A DNA stretch of 35,628 nucleotides from Bradymonadaceae bacterium (GTDB lineage Bacteria > Myxococcota_A > Bradymonadia > Bradymonadales > Bradymonadaceae), in NCBI GenBank assembly GCA_028274765.1, contig JAQCND010000291.1:1-35628 (forward strand), read 5' to 3'. Below are positions 10,501 through 19,275 of the stretch, piece by piece. Position numbers and translations under genes: made by a program. The notes below the pieces were generated by a model, which saw nothing but the letters and a program-made list of their open reading frames with translations, had not been told where the DNA came from and made no database searches. How positions within the stretch are numbered: position 1 is the first letter of the stretch; each line of letters starts with the position of its first letter.

Positions 10501-13500
10501 TCGCCCGAGCCTCTCTGGATGGCAGCCTACGTCTCGGTCACCCTCTATGGAGGCGTGCTCCTCGTCGAGACCCGCCGCACCGGATATCGTTGGCTGAGCC
10601 ACCTCACGCCGCTGGTGCTGATCGGGTCGACGGCGCTCTGGGGATATGGCCTCAAGCAGCTCGTCTCGCCGAGCTCCAGCGATCGCGGTGTCATGGTCGG
10701 GGCGATCGGCGTGCTGGGGCTCTTCGAACTCGCCTATCGCCTCGCCGATACGGGACGAAACGTCGAATCGAGGCGCGGACGTTTCGGGCAGCCCCCCTCC
10801 GAGTCCGCCGAGCCGCTCTGGCGCGCGCCACTCCGCCGCTATGGGCTCTCGGCCGCGTGCCTGATTGTCGGCGCCGTCGCCCTCCCAACCCTGCGCCTTC
10901 CCCCTCGACTGATGGCGGGGGGCGTCATGATCATCGTCGCCATCCGGGCGCTCCAGGGGCTCGAACACTCTCGCATCGGGCCGGGCCTGCTCGCCGGAAC
11001 GCTCCTGGCGCTCGGGGCCTCTTGGATGTCGCTTCCGTACGGAGACTGGCTGTCGGAGGCGGAAGCTCTCTTACTGGCGACGACCGGCGTCGCGCTCGCG
11101 CAAGAGTCTCTCCTCGCGCTGATCCCCGATGGACCCGATGACGACGAGACGCGCTCGAAGTGGTCGATCGACGGGGAGACGTGGGGGCACCTCGAGCGCC
11201 TCTCGAGCTACGTGTTCGTCGGCACGTCGGCGCTCGCCGCCGTCATCGGCGTCATGATCGCCTGGGAAGGACTCGGCCCCCGAACGAGGGTCTGGATCGC
11301 CGTCTTCTCTCTTCTGCCGCTCGCCGTCGATCAGATACGCCGACCGGCGAAGTATTCGGCCTGGATGGCGGCACTGGCGTCGAGTGCGATCCTCGTCGCC
11401 CCGCCGCAGACGGGGGCGTTTACGGTGCCGATCATCGTGGGATGTGCAGTGGGCTGGATGGCGATCGAATGGGGGCTGGCTTCGTCGTCGACGGACTCGA
11501 TGTCGGAGCGTCGCCACCTCTACTGGCGCATCGCCGGGGGGACGGCGTCGGCGATCGCAGTCGTCTCGCTCCCGATCTGGCTCTTGATCGACACTCGGGT
11601 GTGGCTACAGACGACCTACAATCCCCCGCCCCCACTCGTCGAAGGCGTCCTCGCGGGGATTCCCCTCCTCTACGGGCTCCTCTATCTGCGACTTCGCTCC
11701 GGCTATCACTGGCTGGCGATCGTTGCCGCCGGAATTGGCTGGTCGGGCTTCGTAGTCGGCTGGACGCGCGAGACGCTCGACCTCCAGCTTTTGGCCGTCC
11801 CCACTCTCTGGGCGCTCCTGACGCTGGGCGCCGATGGCGTGGCCGGATGGCTGCGCGATCGGCACGACGCACGTCGAGACGACGACTCCGAAGACGAATC
11901 GACACGGGACGACGCCGACGAAGACTCGCCCCAGAAAAACGATTCTTCTCTCTGGGGATCGCTCTGGCCGGAGAGTCCGGGATGGGCTCTCGACGATCTG
12001 GCTCGCCATCACCGAGGACTCTGGATGGGATGGGCTCGATGGGGACTCGCCGCATCCGTCGTCTCGGCTCTGGCATGCTACGTCTTCGCCGGCACCTCCC
12101 ACGTTCCCTCGTCCGAGACGTGGCCCATGGGCCATACCCCCTGGTGGTCCGCTCACACGTTGGGGCTGATGGCGGCCGCCGTCGGGGCGATGGGCGTGCG
12201 TCGCGTCTACGACCGTCGAAGCGACCGAGTGGGACCGATCGTGTTGGTGATCGCCGTCTTCGGAGTCGCGATCTGCTGGATCGAGGTCAATAGTGCTCAC
12301 GACTGGACGTATGCTCTCGCCGCCGCCGCGCTCGGCTACGAGGGATTGCTCCTGTTCACCGACTCGATCGGCTCGTCTCGGCAGCCGCGAGAGGAGGCCT
12401 CCGAATCACTGGAGACGTCGCCCCCTCTGGCTTCACTCGCTCGCACGGCTCGCGTCGCCTTTCTCGTGGTGGCGTCGGCTGCGGCGGTCGTGAGTCTGGG
12501 GCGACTGGCGCTGTCGAGCGACATCAGCGGGCTTGGAGTCGCCGCTGCTCTCGTACCGCTCGCACTCGATCAGATTCGCCGGCCCAACGCGGCTTCGGCC
12601 GTCGTGGTGGCTTCCTTCCTGTCGATCGCCGCCTTTCCCGCCGCGGCGAGGACGATCGGCGGCGTCGAGGGATGGTGGTTGTCGGTCACCCTGGGGATCG
12701 CCACGGGATGGCTCGTCCTGCTCGGGCTGCTGGATGGCCTCGCCCGGTGGTTCGGTGGTCGCGAGCGGGAGGAGACCCTCGATTTCTATCGCCCCCTCAT
12801 CTCGACGATTGTCGCCGTCATGCTGCTCGGAACGCTTCCCCTCTGGACGGCGGCCCACGTGAGTGCATGGGCCGTCGAAGTGACGAGCTGGCGACTCTCT
12901 CTCGCCGAGCAGGCCGGGCAATGTTCGGCATTCGCGATCGTCTTGCCCCTTTATGTGGCCGGCTATCTCCGATTGCACCGCCTCCGGCACCTGGGCGCGC
13001 TTCTCGCCGTTGGGCTCACCTGGCCTCTTTGGGGGGGAGCCTGGAGTCTCAGCTGGGGCGAACCGTGGCTGTCGGCGCCCTCAATATGGGCGATGGGCGC
13101 GATTGGCTCGGGCCTCGTGCTCCTCTGGCGACTCGGCCCCGATGTCGACAAAAGTGGCCCGACTCGCGAGGCCACGACGGAGGTCGTATCGGAGGGGTGG
13201 AGTCTCCAAACACCACTCCGTCGTCACGCCGATCTCTGGAGAGCCGTCCAGATCGTCGCGATTCTCCTCGTCCTCATCACGGCGCTGACCGAGTCGATCG
13301 TAGCGGGAGGCATCGCAGTCTCGCTCGCCGCACTGGCTCTTTTGATTGCGGGGCCCTCGCCGTACGATGGCGCAGACATGTTCGTGATGACGGCAGCGTT
13401 GATGCTGATGGTGACTTCACTCCTGTCGGCTCCCCTGTCGTCGGGCGCGCTGGGGGCTCAGGTCCTCCTGCTGGCCGGGAGCGCGACGCTGGCCGCTTGT

Positions 13501-14577
13501 GGATGGAAGATCGCCGGATGGTGGACATCGGTCTCTCTCGATAACTCCGGAGCGGCTCGGGAGCCTCCGAGAGTGAGCACCATCTATCGCCGAGTCGGCT
13601 TCGTCTGGATGGTTCTTCTCGTCCCGCTGCTCGGTTTCGGGGTTCAACCCGAGTGGGCGCTCGCCTCCTCGACGCTCACGCACGGTCTGGCGATTGGCGC
13701 GCTGGGAGGCACCACGGTGCTCTGGAGCTGGGAACCCGTCGAGAGCGGGCGCGAATGGCCGGCGTATCTCGGAGCGGCCGGGCTCTTCGGGCTCTACGCC
13801 TATATTCGAGTGCGCATGGGGGTCGGGACCGTCGAGCACGACTCCTGGATGATGCTGGTACTCGGTTCGGGATTTTTGGCCTTCGAGACGGCGCTCGAGC
13901 GGGCCGGCCGGGACATCTGGCGTCGCGTGACCCTCCGCGTCGGACTCGCCCTCCCCTGGATGGCTCTTCTCTTTGGGTTCTGGCACCCTGAAGTCTTTCC
14001 GAACGGACTCCTGGCGACCTCGAGTGTCTTCTACGTCCTGCTCGGCTGGCATTTCAATCGACGCGGGCTCTACATCCCCGCAGGTATCTTCTGCAACCTC
14101 GAGGTCCTACGCGCCTGGCTCGAGTTCGGATGGATGAGTCCCCTCCTCTGGGCGCTCCCCGTCGGACTGACGCTTCTGATCTTCGCCCGCCTCTATCGCG
14201 AGGCCCTCTCGCCGACGGGGCGTAACGGCTTGCGCATCGCGGGTTGTGCGGCGATCTATCTGTCGAACGCCTGGGAGCTGGTCGCCCTCTATGAACTGAT
14301 CGACGTCCTGGCGCTGGCGGGCCTCTCGATCGCCGGGATCGTCGGCGGCATCCTCCTGCGCATCCGGAGTTATCTCTATCTCGGGACGACGTTTCTCGTC
14401 GGCGACGTTCTATTCAACATGTTTCGGCTCGGCGTCCAGGACCGGAAGTGGGCCGCCTTTTTTCTAGTGCTGGCGGGACTGATCGTGCTGGGCGGGGGAC
14501 TCTACTACAATCTCCGTCGCGAGACGGTACGAGCCCGCCTCGAGACCGTTCGAGAAGAACTCGACGACTGGGAATGA
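7540..14577 (+). CDS. Giant polytopic membrane protein with N-terminal zinc ribbon and acidic Ser/Pro-rich linker
   Basis: 2345-aa ORF; two N-terminal TMs, CPTC...CPRC ribbon near 8020-8100, about 300 aa of low-complexity Ser/Glu/Asp/Pro, then dozens of hydrophobic helices to the C-terminus. Function unknown. Confidence 0.85.
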   Translation: MDDDSTSTSPPTRRGDATGEASDGCGAWLTLGCLGGPGVLLAIVGGMLLTTAFMSSEASINLWVGSGLLLAIGATLTWGAIETYRSPSRQASRSAVEDATAESADSRETSAPTADATASESTSGRASAPNGQAPPSDDPSDNPSSGASSTLPTSERVSLERCPTCETVLDTYRPRDVESLDYCPRCGHSLAEAPSAEMRRRELRRAIAKRQYAIESWFDWASEREIADDERDAFLEPHFDAIADLRREWSAIDGAAPPVETTKPERRDEESPSPQLELPWAKDEPKLDTDSVSPRKNHQAEPPESPEPSRHAEASDSHRPLSTSNAPPPPEAEAAETSPSSRDELPASPSRTEASQEGLDDASVPSRVSDDPEDEPPSSREKNLSMSSPSNETSSSRDALTDPDALRSTEEGDSEHDGEATIDEDSPLEAAADDGGAPTTRMPDSTDGGDEADSPSLSSEAEPISDEELDPSVDAPDTEGASLWADALRPFLIGHWYYVLGAFLVLSGGIYLLSTVWASISSLGRHLVTFGLLASASGGFASFGRYLSRAFPEQSAGRAFWLIGFGLVGITASASGAIIRDTPLWGGAAVVGATALGWGVQVPLSTDDVDVPLLWRLAPMGLLVVVGGISGLPSTQWASHLVALHVGFALVWLHCYQVMARSEGERAWPRRLTLWFHHLVPTGVFALLALLVAAVHFDQSNVWSEVVPWLGSLAALAGMSLAELHAGGARDRGWAAVSGLTLGALGIGAGLEPPVAHLGAALFATIAAHRVRTLGSRAEAALHIGGAFVWAGMLRTLDGLLPVALLGPDLVAARHGLWAAPYVGWLVYRLNITREEQPAAADALRPLAMIGIVLGGLVPLLAIGSSTGIWAAAAPTYSLLAHGLAVVTAWPLVAYLGSAFAVAWVGLTPLFVSMSWLAVLDGLPSTPIAISLVALVALAATLLTASMWAEPRNDMLASVWGDTSLAVAPLVALCLANGSVWNQLPDWSPEPLWMAAYVSVTLYGGVLLVETRRTGYRWLSHLTPLVLIGSTALWGYGLKQLVSPSSSDRGVMVGAIGVLGLFELAYRLADTGRNVESRRGRFGQPPSESAEPLWRAPLRRYGLSAACLIVGAVALPTLRLPPRLMAGGVMIIVAIRALQGLEHSRIGPGLLAGTLLALGASWMSLPYGDWLSEAEALLLATTGVALAQESLLALIPDGPDDDETRSKWSIDGETWGHLERLSSYVFVGTSALAAVIGVMIAWEGLGPRTRVWIAVFSLLPLAVDQIRRPAKYSAWMAALASSAILVAPPQTGAFTVPIIVGCAVGWMAIEWGLASSSTDSMSERRHLYWRIAGGTASAIAVVSLPIWLLIDTRVWLQTTYNPPPPLVEGVLAGIPLLYGLLYLRLRSGYHWLAIVAAGIGWSGFVVGWTRETLDLQLLAVPTLWALLTLGADGVAGWLRDRHDARRDDDSEDESTRDDADEDSPQKNDSSLWGSLWPESPGWALDDLARHHRGLWMGWARWGLAASVVSALACYVFAGTSHVPSSETWPMGHTPWWSAHTLGLMAAAVGAMGVRRVYDRRSDRVGPIVLVIAVFGVAICWIEVNSAHDWTYALAAAALGYEGLLLFTDSIGSSRQPREEASESLETSPPLASLARTARVAFLVVASAAAVVSLGRLALSSDISGLGVAAALVPLALDQIRRPNAASAVVVASFLSIAAFPAAARTIGGVEGWWLSVTLGIATGWLVLLGLLDGLARWFGGREREETLDFYRPLISTIVAVMLLGTLPLWTAAHVSAWAVEVTSWRLSLAEQAGQCSAFAIVLPLYVAGYLRLHRLRHLGALLAVGLTWPLWGGAWSLSWGEPWLSAPSIWAMGAIGSGLVLLWRLGPDVDKSGPTREATTEVVSEGWSLQTPLRRHADLWRAVQIVAILLVLITALTESIVAGGIAVSLAALALLIAGPSPYDGADMFVMTAALMLMVTSLLSAPLSSGALGAQVLLLAGSATLAACGWKIAGWWTSVSLDNSGAAREPPRVSTIYRRVGFVWMVLLVPLLGFGVQPEWALASSTLTHGLAIGALGGTTVLWSWEPVESGREWPAYLGAAGLFGLYAYIRVRMGVGTVEHDSWMMLVLGSGFLAFETALERAGRDIWRRVTLRVGLALPWMALLFGFWHPEVFPNGLLATSSVFYVLLGWHFNRRGLYIPAGIFCNLEVLRAWLEFGWMSPLLWALPVGLTLLIFARLYREALSPTGRNGLRIAGCAAIYLSNAWELVALYELIDVLALAGLSIAGIVGGILLRIRSYLYLGTTFLVGDVLFNMFRLGVQDRKWAAFFLVLAGLIVLGGGLYYNLRRETVRARLETVREELDDWE

Positions 14578-14592
14578 GCATCGCCTCGAGCC

Positions 14593-15465
14593 TCAATCCT
14601 CGTTGTCGTCGAAGGCGTCGTCGGCGAGTCGACGCCGCGTCCACGTCGTCAGCATGCGGTAGATATCGTCCGCATGTTCGGCGTCGAGCTCGTCCAGTGC
14701 CGCGAGATGCCGTTCGATAGTGGCACGATCGCCGCGGGCCAGCGGACCGCTCAACGCTTCGTCGAGCGGGTCGGCGTCGGCGTTGTGCAGCGAGGAACGA
14801 GCTAGTGGAATCAGCATCTCGCGGGCCTGGTGCCGTTCGAGCCCGGCGGATTCGGCCATCTCGATGGCCACGTCGAGGAGGCCAACCAGCAGATTGGCCG
14901 CCGTGGAGGCGCTTGCGTGGTATAGCGCACTCTCACCCGGTTCGAGTTTGACGACTCGGGCGCCGATTCCCTCAACGAGCAGCGATCGGGCGTAGTCGAC
15001 GGCCTCGTCGTCCCCCTCGATCGTCCAGGTGACCTCCTCCATCTCGTCGGCGGCTCGACGGGGTTCCGTGATCGCCAACAGAGGATGAACGCTTCCGACC
15101 GATCCGCGCCACCCTGCCTCGTGGAGCACCGAGGCCGATCGACTTCCACAGGTATGCAATCCAATGGTCTTGGGCCCAATGTGAGGGGCCATTTGCTCGG
15201 CGGTCGTCTCGAGCGCGTCATCGACGACAGTCAACCAGAGGACGGTATGTTCGAGTGACATCGACTCGAGCGCTTCCGGCAGACGGCCCCACGTGTGTTC
15301 CGTGGTCTCGGACATCTCGGGGAGATCGTCGGCTGCTTCGCGGCTGCGATTCCAGGTGGCCTCGACGGGGATGTCGAGGCGGTGAGCGAGCCATCCGAGG
15401 GCTCGCCCCATGCGACCACATCCGACGATCACCCAGGAACGAGAGGCGTAAGAGGGAGACGACAT
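14593..15465 (-). CDS. Rossmann-like and DUF2520 domain-containing protein
   Basis: SWVIVGCGRMGRALGWLAHRLD NAD-binding N-terminus; VGSVHPLLAITEPRRA..., ALYHASASTAANLLVGLLDVAIEMAESAGL typical of DUF2520 proteins. Alternative GTG start at 15477. Confidence 0.85.
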   Translation of the reverse strand: MSSPSYASRSWVIVGCGRMGRALGWLAHRLDIPVEATWNRSREAADDLPEMSETTEHTWGRLPEALESMSLEHTVLWLTVVDDALETTAEQMAPHIGPKTIGLHTCGSRSASVLHEAGWRGSVGSVHPLLAITEPRRAADEMEEVTWTIEGDDEAVDYARSLLVEGIGARVVKLEPGESALYHASASTAANLLVGLLDVAIEMAESAGLERHQAREMLIPLARSSLHNADADPLDEALSGPLARGDRATIERHLAALDELDAEHADDIYRMLTTWTRRRLADDAFDDNED

Positions 15466-15504
15466 AACGTGAGACACCTGATATGCGACGAGATCACGGA
15501 GCGT

Positions 15505-16074
15505 TCAATCGTAGAGCCCGTGTTCGAGGGCGTAGTCGAGCACGTCGTCGGGAATCCAGTGCTCGAGCCAATCGCGATCGTCGTCCTGGAAGGCCTCTCG
15601 AGTGCGCGTGGAACTGACGTCGGGCAGCTCGAAATCGAAGGTCTTCGAGCTGCGCTCGGCGCCATTGTGGCCGGAGCGTCCGACGACGACGAGTTCCACG
15701 CGACGCTCGATCTCGTCCCAGCGTTTCCACTGATCGGTCTCCTCGAGGATGTCTGTCCCGACGACGAGATGAAATTGCGTATCGGGATGGCGACCTTCGA
15801 GGGCGTCGAGGGTATCGATGGTACGGCTCTCACCGCCGATGTCGCGCTCGATGTCCGCAATGCAAACGCGTTCCAGTTCCTCGAGCGCCAGTTCACACAT
15901 GTGCCGCCGATCGCCGTAGGGCGCGAGATCTTTGCCGAACGCATGTTGATAGGTGGGGATCCACCAGACCTCGTCGACCGGCTGGGTCTGGAGGGTCCAG
16001 AGAGTGACGATGGTGTGACACACGTGAGGAGGATTGAAACTCCCTCCGAAGAGTCCGATATCTCGCTCCGTCAC
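15505..16074 (-). CDS. nadD: Nicotinate-nucleotide adenylyltransferase
   Basis: From GTG at 16074: (V/M)TERDIGLFGGSFNPPHVCHTIVTLWTLQT...VDEVWWIPTYQHAFGKDLAPYGDRRHMCELAL; GSFNPPHxxH nucleotidyltransferase motif and C-terminal STRTREAF...WIPDDVLDYALEHGLY. The track's 338-aa ORF begins too far upstream, overlapping the DUF1343 gene. Confidence 0.88.
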   Translation of the reverse strand: MTERDIGLFGGSFNPPHVCHTIVTLWTLQTQPVDEVWWIPTYQHAFGKDLAPYGDRRHMCELALEELERVCIADIERDIGGESRTIDTLDALEGRHPDTQFHLVVGTDILEETDQWKRWDEIERRVELVVVGRSGHNGAERSSKTFDFELPDVSSTRTREAFQDDDRDWLEHWIPDDVLDYALEHGLYD

Positions 16075-16111
16075 AACTATTACGTCTCGTCGCAATGAGA
16101 GATGAACGCCA

Positions 16112-17302
16112 TCACTCGTAGAGAAGGCACGCCTCGCGCTTCTCTTCGAAGTCGTCGCGTGATTGGCGCATCTCCCGAGCGAGATCAACCGGCTGAGTCT
16201 CTGTTTCGATGGCGTCGCGCACGTCAGCGTCGCCGAGCAAAAGATCGATGGCGAGTCGGTCGTCGACAAACTCGTAGATGTCGTCCTGCCACTCGAAATC
16301 GTCCGTGAAGCACGTGTACGCCGCCGACAGGACGGCCAGTCCGGTCGCGAGGCTGTCGTATGCCTCCCGATCGCGGACGTGAATCTGGGCGCCGCGACAG
16401 CTTTCGCCGGCGTAGGTCTGGAACATGGGGCGAAACGACGTCGAACGGAAGCCGACCCCCGGCAGGTCGAAGCTGTCGAGCTTCGCCTTGAACCGAGGAG
16501 CATCGATCCAGGGGGCACCAAAGATCTCGAAGGGCCGCGTCGTGCCCCGACCCTCGCTCAGATTCGTCCCCTCCAGGAGACATTGGCCGGGATAAACGGT
16601 GGCCGTCTGGGGCGTCGTGAGGTTGGGACTGGGCATCACCCAGGGGAGCCCCGTCTCGTCGAACCACATCGAGCGCTCCCACCCTTCCATCTCGACGACT
16701 CGGAGGTTGCACTCCCATCCACCGTATTCGACGAAATAGCGAGTAAGCTCGCCCATCGTCATGCCGTGGCGGTTGGCGATCGGCTGGGTCCCGACAAACG
16801 AATGCCACCCCTCCTGGACGACATTGCCCTCGAGGGCCGTCCCGTTGATGGGATTGGGACGATCGAGCACCCAGACGTCGACGCCCACCTCGCCGCAGAT
16901 CTCCATGACGTAACCGATCGTCGAGGCGTACGTGTAGTAGCGGGCCCCGACGTCCTGGAGATCGGCGATCAGTACGTCGAGATCGTCGAGCTGACCGGGC
17001 TCGGGCTGGAGCGACTCGATCGAGTCACCGTAGAGGCTGACGACCGGCAGCCCCGAGATGGGATCGCGCGTCTGATCGACGGCCTCCATCTCCTGCGCTT
17101 CGCCTCGCACCCCGTGTTCGGGGGCGAAGAGACGCTCGATCTCGAGATCACGCTCGAGGAAGGCGTCGATGGCGTGTTCGAGATCACTCGTCACACTCGC
17201 TGGATTGACGATCATGCCGATGTCGGCTCCCTCGAGCCGACGCCGCTCGTCGGCGTCGTGGACTATCTGGTCGAGCCCGGTTTGAACAGTTGGTCGTGTC
17301 AT
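16112..17302 (-). CDS. DUF1343 domain-containing protein (NamZ-type exo-beta-N-acetylmuramidase family)
   Basis: IGMIVNPASVT, RLFAPEHGVRG, DLQDVGARYYTYASTIGYVMEIC, VLDRPNPI, FVGTQPIANRHGMTMGEL, GRGTTRPFEIFGAPWID motifs. Confidence 0.9.
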   Translation of the reverse strand: MTRPTVQTGLDQIVHDADERRRLEGADIGMIVNPASVTSDLEHAIDAFLERDLEIERLFAPEHGVRGEAQEMEAVDQTRDPISGLPVVSLYGDSIESLQPEPGQLDDLDVLIADLQDVGARYYTYASTIGYVMEICGEVGVDVWVLDRPNPINGTALEGNVVQEGWHSFVGTQPIANRHGMTMGELTRYFVEYGGWECNLRVVEMEGWERSMWFDETGLPWVMPSPNLTTPQTATVYPGQCLLEGTNLSEGRGTTRPFEIFGAPWIDAPRFKAKLDSFDLPGVGFRSTSFRPMFQTYAGESCRGAQIHVRDREAYDSLATGLAVLSAAYTCFTDDFEWQDDIYEFVDDRLAIDLLLGDADVRDAIETETQPVDLAREMRQSRDDFEEKREACLLYE

Positions 17303-17320
17303 CTCGGTATCTGCCTCGCG

Positions 17321-18892
17321 TTATCTCTGATCGTTTCGGTCGGTGTCGTCCTCGCCGGAGATCTCCTCGTCGTCGGCCGTGTCGTCGCCCCTGGCCATGT
17401 CAAGGCCCACGCCGTGAACATCCGGTGATTCGGTCGCCTCGGGGTCGGTCTCGGCTTCGTGGTCCCCGTCGAGATCGTCGCCCCAGCCCCAGTCCTCGTC
17501 CATCTCGTCGTCGGGCATGGGCTTGCCCTGCAGATAAGCGCTCATCCGGTTCAATTTCTCAGCGAGTTCGGAGAAGATCGGATGGTCGCCGGCGAGGACG
17601 AAGGTCGCGTCCTTGTTGCCGTCGAGGATTTCGCTGATGGTCTCCTCGATGCTCGCCAGCGGCTTCATGAACCGGTAGTACAGCAGGAGGAGGACGAGCA
17701 GCCCCATGACGAGGACGATGCCGCCGGACCAGTACATGGTGCTCATGATGGTCTCGGCAGGGGCCGTGACGTCATCGACATCCGTGAAGATGACAAATCC
17801 AGCGGGTTTATCGACGTCGAACTGGCCCGGAAAGAAGCGGACGAACGCGATATACGACTGATCCTGTACCTGGAATTCCACGAGCTGTTCGGGCTTGTCG
17901 TCCTTGAGGATGTTCAGTCCGTCAAAGAAGGCGCCCTCCAGCGCGCTCTCGCGCTCGGTACTAACCGTCGAAGCATGGAGGTTGGAACCCCGGAAGAACG
18001 CAACCTGGGGGGTGGCGCCCGACTGGGCATCTGCATTCGTATTGTTCTTGGCGGTGGTGACCCCCGAGAAGAGACGCTGGTTTTTCTCGGCCGTTCCGTC
18101 ATCGATGGAATATCCGACCACGATTGCGCCAGCGGGATCGTCCTGTTTCGAGGGACGAATCGGAGCGATCGCCACCTGGTACAGCGACCTGTCGTCGCCT
18201 TCGCCCCAGGACCACTCCCACACCTCGGTGCGCGGGACGTTGAGTTGAGGATCACTGTTGGCGTCCTCGATCGTCGAGATGACCCCCGAATGCGTCTCGG
18301 CCACGTCGCGTCCAAACCAGGAATAGCGATCTTGTCCCAGCGCCGCGACGCCGATGCCATTGCTGTCGAGTGCCATGACGAGATCGGGCTGGATGGGTTG
18401 GCGACTCAGCAGACCGCGATCGACGTTGCGTTTGCCCTGGGTGGATTTTCGCCAGTTGTCGAATCGATACTTGCCCACCAGCAGGCGTTCATAGACGGCG
18501 AGGTGTCGGATGTCCTCCGCCGAGAGCTCGAAATCATCCTGTTGTTTCCGTGCTTCGCCGAGCTTCTTCTTAATGTTCGAATCGCTGATGTCCGAGTACT
18601 TTTCTTTTTTTAGAAACTTGTACAGATCGGGGCGCGCCTGAAGGGTCATGTACCTGTATATTTTCAGATCCTCGGCGAAGACTTCGGCCTTCTCGGCCAG
18701 AGCCGCCTGATCGATTTGTTTGGCCTGCTCGGCCGTCACGGCCGCCCGCCGCAGCGATACTTCGGCTTGCGTGCGCAGCTTGTTCTCGAGGTTCTGATCA
18801 CTGACGCAGTTGTCCCGGACGAGCAGATGAGTCGTCCCCACCAAAACGAGTACAGAGAGTACGTGGGTCAGTGAGATATTCACTCGGAACAT
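17321..18892 (-). CDS. Two-TM Cache/HAMP-like sensor protein with acidic C-terminus and no visible output domain
   Basis: N-terminal TM, ~330-aa extracytoplasmic region, second TM (YWSGGIVLVMGLLVLLLLYYRFMKPL), HAMP-like segment, then acidic tail (DDEMDEDWGWGDDLDGDHEAE...). No kinase, GGDEF or MCP motif. Confidence 0.65.
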   Translation of the reverse strand: MFRVNISLTHVLSVLVLVGTTHLLVRDNCVSDQNLENKLRTQAEVSLRRAAVTAEQAKQIDQAALAEKAEVFAEDLKIYRYMTLQARPDLYKFLKKEKYSDISDSNIKKKLGEARKQQDDFELSAEDIRHLAVYERLLVGKYRFDNWRKSTQGKRNVDRGLLSRQPIQPDLVMALDSNGIGVAALGQDRYSWFGRDVAETHSGVISTIEDANSDPQLNVPRTEVWEWSWGEGDDRSLYQVAIAPIRPSKQDDPAGAIVVGYSIDDGTAEKNQRLFSGVTTAKNNTNADAQSGATPQVAFFRGSNLHASTVSTERESALEGAFFDGLNILKDDKPEQLVEFQVQDQSYIAFVRFFPGQFDVDKPAGFVIFTDVDDVTAPAETIMSTMYWSGGIVLVMGLLVLLLLYYRFMKPLASIEETISEILDGNKDATFVLAGDHPIFSELAEKLNRMSAYLQGKPMPDDEMDEDWGWGDDLDGDHEAETDPEATESPDVHGVGLDMARGDDTADDEEISGEDDTDRNDQR

Positions 18893-19275
18893 GACAGGCG
18901 TATCCTTCCGGGCATCGAATCGTCTTCAGAGACGAGGCTCGACCGCGTCCAATACGTTTTCCATCGTCTTCGACACACGTTGCCTTCCCATACTACACGG
19001 CCGAAAGTAACGCGTCAATTTTGTCGGAGTCACACGAAACCGAGAAGGATACGGACACGTTCGTGGGAGCTCGAGCCCCGATACGATTCCGTGCTATCGG
19101 AACATGAAAGGAGTCAACGCTGTTCGTCTCCCCTCGAACGACCCTCGACGACGACACGTTGGCAAAGATCTGGAAGCCGATCGGGGGCGTGGAAGAGGCA
19201 CCTTCAACCCGAGTCTCGAGAGATGATGAGTGATGGTGATCAGGCAAAGGGGGAGCGCACGCGACGTCGACATGA

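Noticed and set aside
10069-10968. 299-aa minus-strand ORF antisense to the giant gene
   Set aside because: Low-complexity Asp/Arg/Gly/Glu translation with no motif; shadow ORF.
9447-11141. 564-aa plus-strand ORF inside the giant membrane protein gene
   Set aside because: Out-of-frame, extremely Arg-rich (RRRSFRSVERMVGGG...), a frame-shadow of a strong membrane-protein frame.
18893-19275. Possible tRNA or small ORF (18993..19247 minus) in the gap between sensor and ParA genes
   Set aside because: No cloverleaf found by eye; the ORF translation has no recognisable features and no coupling to neighbours.
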